A DNA stretch of 64,000 nucleotides from Tumidithrix helvetica (GTDB lineage: Bacteria > Cyanobacteriota > Cyanobacteriia > Pseudanabaenales > Pseudanabaenaceae), in assembly GCF_965232925.1 (NCBI RefSeq), contig NZ_CBDDRA010000007.1:152581-216580 (forward strand). Reading direction: 5' to 3'. This document shows, piece after piece, positions 18,059 through 26,474 of the stretch. A program made the position numbers and the translations under genes. The notes beneath the pieces are model-generated. The model did no database searches. It was not told the origin of the DNA and was given only the letters and a program-made list of their open reading frames with translations. Within the stretch, counting starts at the first letter, position 1; each line of letters starts with the position of its first letter.

Positions 18059-18442
18059 TCATTTAGGAAAGTTTACCCAGCCGAAACCAAGAATAAAAGC
18101 TAATTTTATTGCTGCAACAAAGCTTAAACATTTACTTGCAAGGATCGGATATTCGCTGTGACTGTCGAATGACTGACTAATAATTTTTTTGGTTGCATCA
18201 GATTCATAAGGATGACGAGTGTTAACAATTGTGTCTGCAATTCGATCTAACGAACGAGATGTATAGGAACCCGAATTGCTTGGAACGCCATAGTCTAGCA
18301 ATCTCCACTTAATATCACAAGACAAAGAAGTTCTCATTTCTCGAACGACTGTTTCACGAATAGCCTTCCATTCTCGAATATATTTATCATCACTAGATTG
18401 AAGCTTGCGACGATTTAATTGCTCGTTAAAACTGTAGAAAGT
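18059..18442 (-). pseudogene. unrecognised ORF remnant lacking a start codon
   Basis: The minus-strand frame is open from the stop at 18443-18445 down to 18059, about 125 codons. The text looks like real protein (for example EQLNRRKLQSSDDKYIREW, then SRSLDRIADTIVN and a hydrophobic C-terminal stretch). The only ATG in the frame is at 18337, which would give a 92-residue product starting inside this continuous stretch. I see no GTG or TTG earlier and no ribosome binding site, so a gene that lost its 5' end is likelier. I do not recognise the family. Confidence 0.35.
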
Positions 18443-18480
18443 TCAATCCGATCGCTAGATCTCCTGATTCCTTTACGGAC

Positions 18481-18558
18481 GAGGAGAAGAGATCCTCGGA
18501 AGCCAAGAGGCTTCAAGCAATTGATGCGAAAGCATCGAATACGCGACTTTCTCGTCGC
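18481..18558. ncRNA. run of four tandem hairpins, possible structured RNA
   Basis: Four short perfect stems follow each other within 78 bp: GAGGA/TCCTC (18481-18497), GAAGCC/GGCTTC (18499-18514), TTGATGC/GCATCGAA with a GAAA loop (18521-18538, one G-T pair), and GCGAC/GTCGC (18543-18558). No coding frame spans them. The third has a GNRA-type tetraloop if read on the plus strand. The element lies 255 bp before the Lrp-type regulator. It could be an RNA, part of a 5' leader or a dispersed repeat; no second copy was seen in the window. Confidence 0.35.
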
Positions 18559-18812
18559 AGAGAGCTAAAAAAATTTGTTTCTGTCCGCCTAGGATATAGC
18601 GCATCAGGTTTCTGGACTTTTACCATCAGCGGTACAGTCAGCTCAAATTTGTGCTTTATATAAGCAAAAAATACGGATTGAGTTTACTTTATAAACTAAA
18701 ATACCCCATAAAGTATTAAATAATAACTAAGGATCTTGATCGAACCGCGAGAATCGGCTAGGATAACAAGTAAGAAACTGTCAATTTACAAACCTATATT
18801 TGGAGAGGTCAA
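18559..18812 (+). promoter_or_regulatory. AT-rich region upstream of the Lrp-type regulator
   Basis: Runs from the hairpin cluster to the regulator start and should contain the regulator promoter. It has AT-rich stretches around 18660-18725. No operator could be assigned by eye. A ribosome binding site GGAGAGG at 18802-18808 lies 4 bp before a TTG start. Confidence 0.4.
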
Positions 18813-19361
18813 TTGCAAAATAAAAAGCCTCCTAAACGCAAACCTACAGAGAAGCAACCAGAACAGTTTCAGCAGTTAGACGATCGAGATAGATTGCTGT
18901 TACAACTCTTACAAGAGAATAGTCGGACTAGTAATGCAGAATTGGCTCGTCAGTTAAATCTCACACCACCTGGATTGCAAAAACGGCTCAAAAAGCTAGA
19001 AGACAGTGGTTGCATCGACGGATACGTAACGCTAGTAAATCGTGAGGCCTTGGGACTCGATCTCCTCTGTTTTACCCAAGTTACCCTCAGCCACAATCAA
19101 CCAGAATGTGTAGGTCAGTTTTGCGAGCGTATGCAAGGGCTACCAGAAGTATTGGAATGCCATCACCTGACTGGTGAATTTGACTATTTGTTAAAGGTCG
19201 TCGTGCCAGATCACCAAGAATTAGAACGATTTCTCAATGAAGAAATTACACTGATTCCCGGCGTTGATAAGGTGCGAACCAATATCGTTCTCAATCAAAT
19301 TAAAGCTTCTACTTCTCTACCCTTAGATACTGAGTTGAATTCTATAGAAGTCAAGACCTAA
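18813..19361 (+). CDS. Lrp/AsnC-family transcriptional regulator
   Basis: 182 residues from a TTG start at 18813, chosen because GGAGAGG sits 4 bp upstream and no ATG is available earlier. A basic N-terminal extension (KPPKRKPTEKQPEQ) is followed by a winged helix-turn-helix (DDRDRLLLQLLQENSRTSNAELARQLNLTPPGLQKRLKKLEDSG) and a C-terminal RAM ligand-binding domain with GEFDYLLKVVVPDHQELERFL. It lies directly upstream of the beta-oxidation genes in the same direction, which suggests it regulates them in response to an amino-acid or other small ligand. This is inference from position. Confidence 0.88.
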   Translation: MQNKKPPKRKPTEKQPEQFQQLDDRDRLLLQLLQENSRTSNAELARQLNLTPPGLQKRLKKLEDSGCIDGYVTLVNREALGLDLLCFTQVTLSHNQPECVGQFCERMQGLPEVLECHHLTGEFDYLLKVVVPDHQELERFLNEEITLIPGVDKVRTNIVLNQIKASTSLPLDTELNSIEVKT

Positions 19362-19684
19362 AAAGCTTCTAGGATCTTACGAATATTTGGATGGGCGATC
19401 GCGTCAATCCAGATCGTGACTGCTATAGAAAATTACCCCACCCTAGCCCTCCCCTTGCAAAGGAGAGGGACTGGATTTCCAATCTTCCCTTTACCCTGTG
19501 GAAAGTCGCTTTGCGACTCATGTAAGGATAAATTAAGGGGGATAAGTCCGACTTGTGCGCATAAGTTACCAATGGAAAGTTCGCGCAAGGTGGAGAAATC
19601 GCAGTAAAACTCAGTAGCACCTCGATCTAAAAGCAGTTTCTACCAGAAGTAATGCCAGATCTCACCTTAGGGGAGGGAGCTACG
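19362..19684. other. intergenic region with a CCCTCCCC-type palindrome
   Basis: 323 bp between the regulator and the lipase fusion. An imperfect hairpin at about 19446-19468 (CCCTCCCCTT / AAGGAGAGGG) belongs to the window's recurring palindrome family. GGGAGGGAG at 19672-19680 is the ribosome binding site of the next gene. Small frames here on both strands are not convincing. Confidence 0.45.
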
Positions 19685-22600
19685 ATGAAACATATAGAAG
19701 GAACGCTACTGGGGTATGAGGGATGCCATCTCTACTATCAAAGCTGGCAACCAGAGGGACTGAGCCAAGCGATCGTCGTTCTCGTCCATGGGTTGGGTTC
19801 GCATAGTGGCGTATTTCAAAATGTGGTGGACTATTTAGTTCCCCAAGGCTATGAAGTCTATGCCCTAGATTTGCGAGGACACGGACGTTCAGAGGGACAG
19901 AGGGGCTACATCAATCGTTGGCAAGAATTTCGCGAAGATCTTCATCTTCTATTTCAGCAGATCCGATCGCAACGGGCTTGCTGTTCGTACATCCTCTGGG
20001 GACATAGCTTAGGTGGGACGATTGTGCTTGATTATATCTTGCACTATCCCGATAATATTCGCGGTGCGATCGTCACTGCGCCTGCTTTGGGCAAGGTGAA
20101 TATCTCTACTTTTAAACTTTCCTTGGGGAGAGTATTTTCTAAAATATTGCCACGTTTCAGTTTGAAAGCTGGACTGCACAACGAAGAAAACGCAAGAACC
20201 CCTGAAGCGCAACTCGCCTACGAGCAAGATCCCCTAAGACATGAATATGGAACCGCTCGGCTAGCAACGGAATTTTTTGCAACCGTGGACTGGATTTACA
20301 ACCATGCCTCTGAGTTGAAAATCCCATTGCTGATTATGCATGGGAGTGCCGATCGCGTCACCCTCCCCGAAGCCAGTCGCGCCTTTTTTCAAAAAGCGAT
20401 CTTTCCCGATAAAGAACATCGAGAGTATCCTGACGGTTATCACGATCTGTATGTGGCTGAAAATTCTCGCAAGGTATTTACCGATTTAGAAATCTGGCTC
20501 GATCGCCATTTAGAAGGAGCGCAAACCTGCCAATTTTTCTTGGAGAATACTTTGCAGAATGCGGCTTTGGTTCCCCTAGGGCACACGTTACCTTCCCTTT
20601 TAGAAGAGGCATGTCAGCGCTATCCCAATGCTAAGGCGCTCAATCAATGGACGGAAAATGGTTGGCGATCGCTATCCAATCAAGCATTCAAATCGGCAAC
20701 GGAATCCTTGGCGATGGGGTTGCTGGGTTTGGGTTTGGAGAAAGGCGATCGGGTTGCTTTTCTGATGCACAACGATCTGAATTTTGCGATCGCGGATATG
20801 GGTTGTCTGTTGGCAGGCTTGGTGGATGTACCGATTGACTTGACGCAAACTCTAGAGAATATTTTCTTTGCGCTGTCCCACAGCGAAGCCAAGGCTCTGA
20901 TTGTGGCAAATTTGGATTTATTAAAGCAAATTGCCCCCTATTTGGGCAAAGCGCCAAATTTACAGCAGATCGCGATCGCCGAAGTTCCGGTAGATTGGCA
21001 ACCGACGCGATCGGCAAAAGCCTCTTCATGGGAATCCCTGCTAAATTCCGATCGCTCAACTCCGAGTGATGGGTTAGAATTCACCGAAACGATTCCTGCC
21101 GATGCCTGTCTGGATTTGCATACATTCCTGCATGGAACGCCTACGGAAACTCGTGTAGAAACCCGCGATATTCCTCTGCCCCAGTGTTTGCAGGTGTTTT
21201 CCCTCAATGAGTTGCAAGCCCAAGGACAGCGTCAGACGACCGCGAACAACCTCCAAATTTTGCGATCGCGTTTGACATCCAAGGATCTGGCAACGATCAT
21301 TTACATTCCCGCCGAGACAGGGAAACTGGTGGGTGTGATGCTGACCCATGAAAACCTTTCTGGGAATGCTTTAGCTGCTTTTGCGAGTTTAAAGGGCTTG
21401 GAGTGGGGCGATCGCGAGGTGTCCCTTTCCTTTTTACCCCTCACCCATGTGTTTGCGCGTTGTCTGTTCTACGGTCATCTGTACTACAGTCACAGCGTTT
21501 ACTTATCCCATCCCAACCGAGTCCTCAAACATTTAAAGGAAGTGCAACCTACCGTCCTCGCTTCCGTGCCTCTGTTACTGGAGAAGTTCTACAGCAAAAT
21601 CGCCGAGCGCAATCAGAAACTATCCTGGTGGGAACGACGAATTTCCACCTGTGCCTTGCATCTAGCGCAGCAATACGAAATGGGACAAAAGCCCCGTGGA
21701 TTATCCGTATTGCATACAAAGCTTGCGATGAAAATTGCAGATGGATTGGTGTATTCTCAATGGCGATCGCTATTTGGCGATCGGCTTAAATATCTGCTCA
21801 GTGGTGGTGCTGCCTTAAGTGCCGAAATCGCCAATGTGTTCAGTGCCGCAGGCATACCGATCTTGCAAGGCTATGGCTTAACGCAGACGGGTGGAGTGGC
21901 CTGCTTCAATCGCTTGGACAACAATCGCGCAGGTACGGTGGGGAGTCCGATTCCTGGGGTAGAAATTGCGATCGCCACCGATGGCGAAATTCTCGTACGG
22001 GGACTGTATGTTACGCCCGGCTATTACAAAAATGCCGAAGCCACACTGGCAGCGATCGACGCGCAGGGATGGTTGCATACGGGCGATTTGGGAGCCTTTA
22101 CAGCCAATGGTTTGCTCAAAATCACAGGTATGAAGAAAGCTCTATTTAAGCTCTCTACGGGGAAATATATCGCGCCACAGCCCTTGGAAGCACACTTGCG
22201 GGCATCCACCTTGGTCAAACAAGCCGCGATCGTTGGTTCCGATCGCAAATTCTGCTCGGCATTGATCTTTGCGAATCTCAGTGCTTTACGCGATCGCTTG
22301 CGGACGTTGGGGTTCCCCGAACTGAGCGTCACGCTAACCAATGACGAACTTTTCCGTCACCCCTGTATTCTGTCACTCTATCGTGCCGAGATCGATGCGA
22401 TCAACTGCCATTTACCCTATTGGGCGAATGTCAAGCGCTTTCTACTGAGCGATGCCGAATTGACTGTAGAAAATGGTTTGCTGACGGAATCCCAACAGAT
22501 CGATCGTGCTGCTGTTACCAAACACTTCTCTCGCGAGATTGATGCTCTGTATGGCGAAGGCAATGCAAGCGATCGCAAAGACAAGAAAAAGGCAAAGAAT

Positions 22601-22696
22601 TTAGAAACTGAAGACGCACAACTCGACTGTGCCGATTATGCCGCGATCGCCTGCCCAATTTTTACCCAGTCGCTCAATCCCCGCTTTACGACCTAA
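19685..22696 (+). CDS. monoacylglycerol-lipase-like / acyl-CoA-synthetase-like fusion protein
   Basis: 1003 residues from the ATG at 19685, which follows GGGAGGGAG; the ORF could also open at 19652. Residues 1-280 are an alpha/beta hydrolase of the monoglyceride lipase type (VLVHGLGSHSGVF, LDLRGHGRSEG, nucleophile Ser108 in GHSLGG, His in GYHDLY). Residues about 300-950 are an ANL-family adenylating domain (LSFLPLTHVFAR, SGGAALSAE, WLHTGDLG, FKLSTGKYIAPQPLE). The domain's ATP P-loop, usually YTSGTTGxPKG, reads YIPAETGKLVG, and the usual YGLTET reads YGLTQT, so ligase activity is doubtful. Such a protein could release fatty acids from glycerides and hand them to the next genes. Confidence 0.8.
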   Translation: MKHIEGTLLGYEGCHLYYQSWQPEGLSQAIVVLVHGLGSHSGVFQNVVDYLVPQGYEVYALDLRGHGRSEGQRGYINRWQEFREDLHLLFQQIRSQRACCSYILWGHSLGGTIVLDYILHYPDNIRGAIVTAPALGKVNISTFKLSLGRVFSKILPRFSLKAGLHNEENARTPEAQLAYEQDPLRHEYGTARLATEFFATVDWIYNHASELKIPLLIMHGSADRVTLPEASRAFFQKAIFPDKEHREYPDGYHDLYVAENSRKVFTDLEIWLDRHLEGAQTCQFFLENTLQNAALVPLGHTLPSLLEEACQRYPNAKALNQWTENGWRSLSNQAFKSATESLAMGLLGLGLEKGDRVAFLMHNDLNFAIADMGCLLAGLVDVPIDLTQTLENIFFALSHSEAKALIVANLDLLKQIAPYLGKAPNLQQIAIAEVPVDWQPTRSAKASSWESLLNSDRSTPSDGLEFTETIPADACLDLHTFLHGTPTETRVETRDIPLPQCLQVFSLNELQAQGQRQTTANNLQILRSRLTSKDLATIIYIPAETGKLVGVMLTHENLSGNALAAFASLKGLEWGDREVSLSFLPLTHVFARCLFYGHLYYSHSVYLSHPNRVLKHLKEVQPTVLASVPLLLEKFYSKIAERNQKLSWWERRISTCALHLAQQYEMGQKPRGLSVLHTKLAMKIADGLVYSQWRSLFGDRLKYLLSGGAALSAEIANVFSAAGIPILQGYGLTQTGGVACFNRLDNNRAGTVGSPIPGVEIAIATDGEILVRGLYVTPGYYKNAEATLAAIDAQGWLHTGDLGAFTANGLLKITGMKKALFKLSTGKYIAPQPLEAHLRASTLVKQAAIVGSDRKFCSALIFANLSALRDRLRTLGFPELSVTLTNDELFRHPCILSLYRAEIDAINCHLPYWANVKRFLLSDAELTVENGLLTESQQIDRAAVTKHFSREIDALYGEGNASDRKDKKKAKNLETEDAQLDCADYAAIACPIFTQSLNPRFTT
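21302..21334 (+). other. degenerate P-loop (A3 motif) of the ANL domain
   Basis: Codons encode YIPAETGKLVG where acyl-CoA synthetases have Y(T/S)SGTTGxPKG. The Ser/Thr cluster and the second Lys that hold the ATP phosphates are lost, while the flanking VMLTHENL is intact. Confidence 0.7.
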
Positions 22697-22779
22697 TGAA
22701 TTCTTGCTCCCCTTCTCCCTGTCGGAGAACGAGAGACGGGGAAGAGGTCAAGTTATCGCTTTAAAAATCTATCATCCCT

Positions 22780-22785
22780 AGGAGG
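22780..22785 (+). promoter_or_regulatory. strong ribosome binding site of the FadN-type gene
   Basis: AGGAGG lies 9 bp before the ATG at 22795, a near-perfect Shine-Dalgarno. The preceding 80 bp hold an imperfect CCCCTTCTCC/GGAGAA palindrome. Confidence 0.7.
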
Positions 22786-22794
22786 ATTAGAATT

Positions 22795-25152
22795 ATGTTT
22801 ACCCCACTCCGAACCGTTGCCGTTCTTGGTGCAGGCGTTATGGGCAGTCAGATCGCCGCCCACCTTGCCAATGCTGGTCTCACCGTGCATCTACTCGATC
22901 TGCCTGCAAGTTCGGGTCGGAAAAACGACCTAGTGGAATCTGCTTATAAGAAAGCCCTGAAACTATCGCCACCCATTTGCTTTACTGAGAAAACCTCGCG
23001 GCGCGTCATTCTCGGCAATTTTGAAGAACATTTCGATCGCTTGGCAACGGTGGATTGGGTGGTGGAGGCAATTGTAGAACATCTACCGACAAAACAAGCC
23101 TTGATGTCACGATTAGAATCCGTCGTACATCCTGATGCGATTATTTCTACAAACACCAGTGGTTTGCCCATTCACGCGATCGCCAAGGGACGCACGAAAT
23201 CTTTTCGCAGGCGCTTTTTAGGAACGCATTTTTTCAATCCGCCACGCTATCTCAAATTATTGGAACTAATTCCCACAGAGGATACTGACGCGCAGGTGTT
23301 GGCAAGAATGCAGTGGTTTGGGGAGTTACATTTAGGCAAGGGCATTGTGATTGCCAAAGACACGCCTAATTTCATCGCCAATCGGATTGGCATGTATGCC
23401 ACGCTTCTCTCTGTAAAGGCATGGACTGAGCAAAATTACACGATCGCCGAGATTGATGCCTTAACTGGGACATTGGTGGGCAGACCCAAATCCGCCACCT
23501 TCCGCACTGCCGATCTGATCGGGCTGGATACCCTCACCTACGTCGCCGACCATCTTTATCCTGCTATCCCTAACGATGAGAGTCGCGAGATCTTTCAAGT
23601 GCCCGAGGTGATGCGAAAACTGGTTGCTACGGGAACCTTGGGCGCAAAAACGGGACAGGGTTTCTATAAAAAGCAGAAGTCCGAAATTCTTGCCCTCAAT
23701 CCTGAAACCTTGACATACGAGGCTACAGATTCTATGGATTCTCTGGAGATTGCAGCGATTGCGAAATTGCCCAAGCTTGCCGATCGCCTGCTGGAACTAT
23801 ATCGCGATCCTGGTCGAGCTGGTGAATTTTTCCGTCAAACCACACTGGAAATCTTGGCATACAGTGCCCGCAGGATTCCTGAAATTGCCGATAGTCCCCT
23901 CGATATCGATCGCGCTATGTGCTGGGGCTTTGGCTGGGAATTAGGACCCTTTGAACTTTGGGAAACGCTGGGCTTTGAAACGGTCTTGTCGGATATGCGA
24001 TCGGCGAATATACCTATACCTACATGGATAGAAATCCTAGACTCCGAGGGCGGGAAGCGCTTTTACCAAGAAGATATCCATCAGGATCTGGAAGTCTATC
24101 GACACGGACAGGGCTACGCTAAGGTTCCGTTCCTAAAGGATGCGATCGATTTAGACGCGTTAAAATTGGAACCCAAACTGACCTTATGGCAAAATTCCGA
24201 AGCCGCACTGCTCGATCTGGGCGATGGGGTGTTACTGTACGAATTTCGCTCTAAGGGCAACACGCTCAGTTTCAAGGTAATCGAGGGGCTATCGGAATCC
24301 CTAGACATTTTGGTGTCGGGTAACTATAAAGGCATGGCGATCGGCAATGGTAGCGATCATTTCTCTGGTGGGGCAAATCTGCTGGAAATGGTCACAGCCG
24401 CTCAATCGGGCAATCTTGGCGTCTTGGAAAAACTGATTGTGGATTTCCAAAATCTCCTGCATCGCATTTACTACGCCCCCAAACCGATTGTTGCCGCCAT
24501 TCAAGGGCGGGTGCTTGGGGGAGCTTGCGAACTCGTGCTGGCTTGCCCCCATGTGATTGCCGCCGCAGAAACCTATATGGGGTTGGTGGAAGTCAGCGTC
24601 GGTCTGATTCCGGGTGCAGGCGGCATTCTCCGTACGGTCAAGCGTGCGGTCGAACGTTCGGCATCAGAAGCACCAAGTCACATTCAGCCGTTAATTTCGC
24701 GCGTGTTTGAAACGATCGCCATGGCAAAGGTTTCTTCTAGCGCCCACGAAGCAAGGGAAATGGGCTACTTGCCTGACAATGCCAAGATTCTCATGAATGG
24801 CGATCGCCGTTTGGCTGTAGCAAAAGCGGAAATCCTCCATTTGGATCGCCTTGGTTACCTGCCACCGATTGAGAACAATCACATCATGGTGCTAGGTCGT
24901 CCTGGTAGGGCAGTCTTGGAACATACCGCCTATCTCTTCCAACAGGGTAGATATGCCAGCGAATACGATCGCTATCTTGCCAATCGCCTTGCTTATGTAA
25001 TTACAGGTGGCGATCTCTCTTCTCCCGCCTTGGTTTCAGAACAGTATCTTTTGCAATTGGAACGCGAAACCTTTTTGCCACTATTGGAGCAACCCAAGAC
25101 GCAGGAACGCATTGCCCACATTCTGAAAACGAAAAAGCCACTGAGGAATTAG
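22795..25152 (+). CDS. fadN: 3-hydroxyacyl-CoA dehydrogenase / enoyl-CoA hydratase (FadN-type)
   Basis: 785 residues with the dehydrogenase first and the hydratase last, the domain order of Bacillus FadN rather than E. coli FadB. Dehydrogenase: NAD-binding VAVLGAGVMGSQIAAHLANAG, TNTSGLPI, catalytic His in GTHFFNPPRYLKLLELIP, and DTPNFIANRIG. Hydratase (about 480-720): FSGGANLLEM for the usual FSAGADL, and both catalytic Glu residues retained, in LGGACELVLAC and LVEVSVGLIPGAGG. It would catalyse hydration of enoyl-CoA and oxidation of 3-hydroxyacyl-CoA. It lies between the lipase/ligase fusion and the thiolase. Confidence 0.9.
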   Translation: MFTPLRTVAVLGAGVMGSQIAAHLANAGLTVHLLDLPASSGRKNDLVESAYKKALKLSPPICFTEKTSRRVILGNFEEHFDRLATVDWVVEAIVEHLPTKQALMSRLESVVHPDAIISTNTSGLPIHAIAKGRTKSFRRRFLGTHFFNPPRYLKLLELIPTEDTDAQVLARMQWFGELHLGKGIVIAKDTPNFIANRIGMYATLLSVKAWTEQNYTIAEIDALTGTLVGRPKSATFRTADLIGLDTLTYVADHLYPAIPNDESREIFQVPEVMRKLVATGTLGAKTGQGFYKKQKSEILALNPETLTYEATDSMDSLEIAAIAKLPKLADRLLELYRDPGRAGEFFRQTTLEILAYSARRIPEIADSPLDIDRAMCWGFGWELGPFELWETLGFETVLSDMRSANIPIPTWIEILDSEGGKRFYQEDIHQDLEVYRHGQGYAKVPFLKDAIDLDALKLEPKLTLWQNSEAALLDLGDGVLLYEFRSKGNTLSFKVIEGLSESLDILVSGNYKGMAIGNGSDHFSGGANLLEMVTAAQSGNLGVLEKLIVDFQNLLHRIYYAPKPIVAAIQGRVLGGACELVLACPHVIAAAETYMGLVEVSVGLIPGAGGILRTVKRAVERSASEAPSHIQPLISRVFETIAMAKVSSSAHEAREMGYLPDNAKILMNGDRRLAVAKAEILHLDRLGYLPPIENNHIMVLGRPGRAVLEHTAYLFQQGRYASEYDRYLANRLAYVITGGDLSSPALVSEQYLLQLERETFLPLLEQPKTQERIAHILKTKKPLRN

Positions 25153-25167
25153 GAACCTCTCCCCCAG

Positions 25168-25224
25168 CCCCTCTCCTTGCAGGAGAGGGGAGTTTGGCTC
25201 CCCCTTCCCTTAAAGGGAAGGGGG
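25168..25224. repeat. pair of GC-rich palindromes between fadN and fadA
   Basis: Two hairpins in one 118-bp gap: CCCCTCTCC-ttgca-GGAGAGGGG (25168-25190) and CCCCCTTCCC-ttaaa-GGGAAGGGGG (25200-25224). They resemble other palindromes in the window's gaps and may be a dispersed repeat that also stabilises or processes mRNA. Confidence 0.6.
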
Positions 25225-25270
25225 CAGGGGGGATAGGTCAATCCGATCTTGATTACGGAGATTGAAAACA

Positions 25271-26461
25271 ATGAAAGCTATGAATGAAACATATATTGTC
25301 AGTAGCGTGCGCACCGCAGTGGGTAAAGCACCGCGCGGTACGCTGAGAAACATGCGTCCCGACGATCTGGGCGCGATCGCTTTGCAAGGGGCATTGCAAA
25401 AGATTCCCAACCTTCCCACGGACAGCATCGACGATGCCATCTTTGGTTGTGCTTTTCCTGAGGCAGAACAAGGATTTAATATGGCAAGGGTGATCGCGAG
25501 GCGAGCAGGACTTCCCGATACGGTGGCAGGGGCTACGGTCAATCGCTTTTGTGCTTCGGGTTTGCAGGCGATCGCGATGGCATCGCAGGCGATCGCCACA
25601 GGACAGGCTGAGGTTATGGTTGCGGGTGGGGCAGAGTCCATGAGTCTGATTCCCATGGGCGGTCATGTGATGCTACCCAACCCAGTTCTGATGGAAAACA
25701 TACCCACCGTGTATAGCGCCATGGGGCATACTGCCGAGAATGTAGCGGAACAGTATCGCATTTCCCGCGCCGATCAGGATGCTTTTGCCCTGCGCTCCCA
25801 CGAACGCGCGATCGCGGCAATGCGATCGGGAAAACTCAAGGATGAAATCATTCCTGTCACTGTGCGCGAAACGCTGTATGTGGATGGTAAACCTGAGACG
25901 AGTGAAATCGTACTATCCACAGATGAGGGAGCGCGTTCCGATACCAGTTTAGAAGCCTTAGCGAATCTACCTCCAGCTTTTCGTTTGGGGGGTAGTATCA
26001 CTGCTGGCAATACTTCGCAAATGTCCGACGGTGCAGCGGTTTCGATCCTTGTAAATCAGAGGAAATTGCAGGAACTGGGACTGCAACCCCTCGGTCGCAT
26101 GGTGGGATTTGCGGTTGCAGGCGTGCCGCCTGAAATTATGGGCATTGGGCCGATTCTCGCCGTTCCTAAGGTACTCCATCAAGTCGGTCTCGCCTTAGCG
26201 GATATCGGCTTGATCGAACTAAACGAAGCCTTTGCTGCTCAAGCCTTAGCTGTAATTCGCAAATTGGGCTTGGATGAGGATATCGTCAATGTCAATGGGG
26301 GTGCGATCGCCTTGGGACATCCCTTAGGCTGCACGGGAGCCAAACTCACAGCTACGCTTCTGCATGAAATGAGACGACGTAGCGTTCGTTACGGACTGGT
26401 GACGATGTGTGTGGGTGGTGGCATGGGAGCCGCTGCTATCTTTGAGAATTTAATGCTTTAG
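25271..26461 (+). CDS. fadA: acetyl-CoA acyltransferase (beta-ketothiolase)
   Basis: 396 residues from the ATG at 25271 with GGAG 10 bp upstream; the ORF also opens at 25262. Thiolases cleave 3-ketoacyl-CoA with CoA to acetyl-CoA and a shortened acyl-CoA. The nucleophilic Cys is in TVNRFCASGLQAIAMAS. The C-terminal catalytic blocks are intact: NVNGGAIALGHPLGCTGAKL (His) and VTMCVGGGMGAAAIFE (second Cys). The N-terminal SSVRTAVGKAPRGTL is typical of FadA-like degradative thiolases rather than PhaA. It is positioned as the last step of the beta-oxidation set. Confidence 0.93.
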   Translation: MKAMNETYIVSSVRTAVGKAPRGTLRNMRPDDLGAIALQGALQKIPNLPTDSIDDAIFGCAFPEAEQGFNMARVIARRAGLPDTVAGATVNRFCASGLQAIAMASQAIATGQAEVMVAGGAESMSLIPMGGHVMLPNPVLMENIPTVYSAMGHTAENVAEQYRISRADQDAFALRSHERAIAAMRSGKLKDEIIPVTVRETLYVDGKPETSEIVLSTDEGARSDTSLEALANLPPAFRLGGSITAGNTSQMSDGAAVSILVNQRKLQELGLQPLGRMVGFAVAGVPPEIMGIGPILAVPKVLHQVGLALADIGLIELNEAFAAQALAVIRKLGLDEDIVNVNGGAIALGHPLGCTGAKLTATLLHEMRRRSVRYGLVTMCVGGGMGAAAIFENLML

Positions 26462-26474
26462 GGGAAACAGAATC

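Noticed and set aside
18440..18600. Hairpin cluster read as a group II intron domain V or CRISPR
   Set aside because: The stems differ in sequence and spacing, with no domain V AGC/GAAA bulge pattern and no repeat-spacer regularity.
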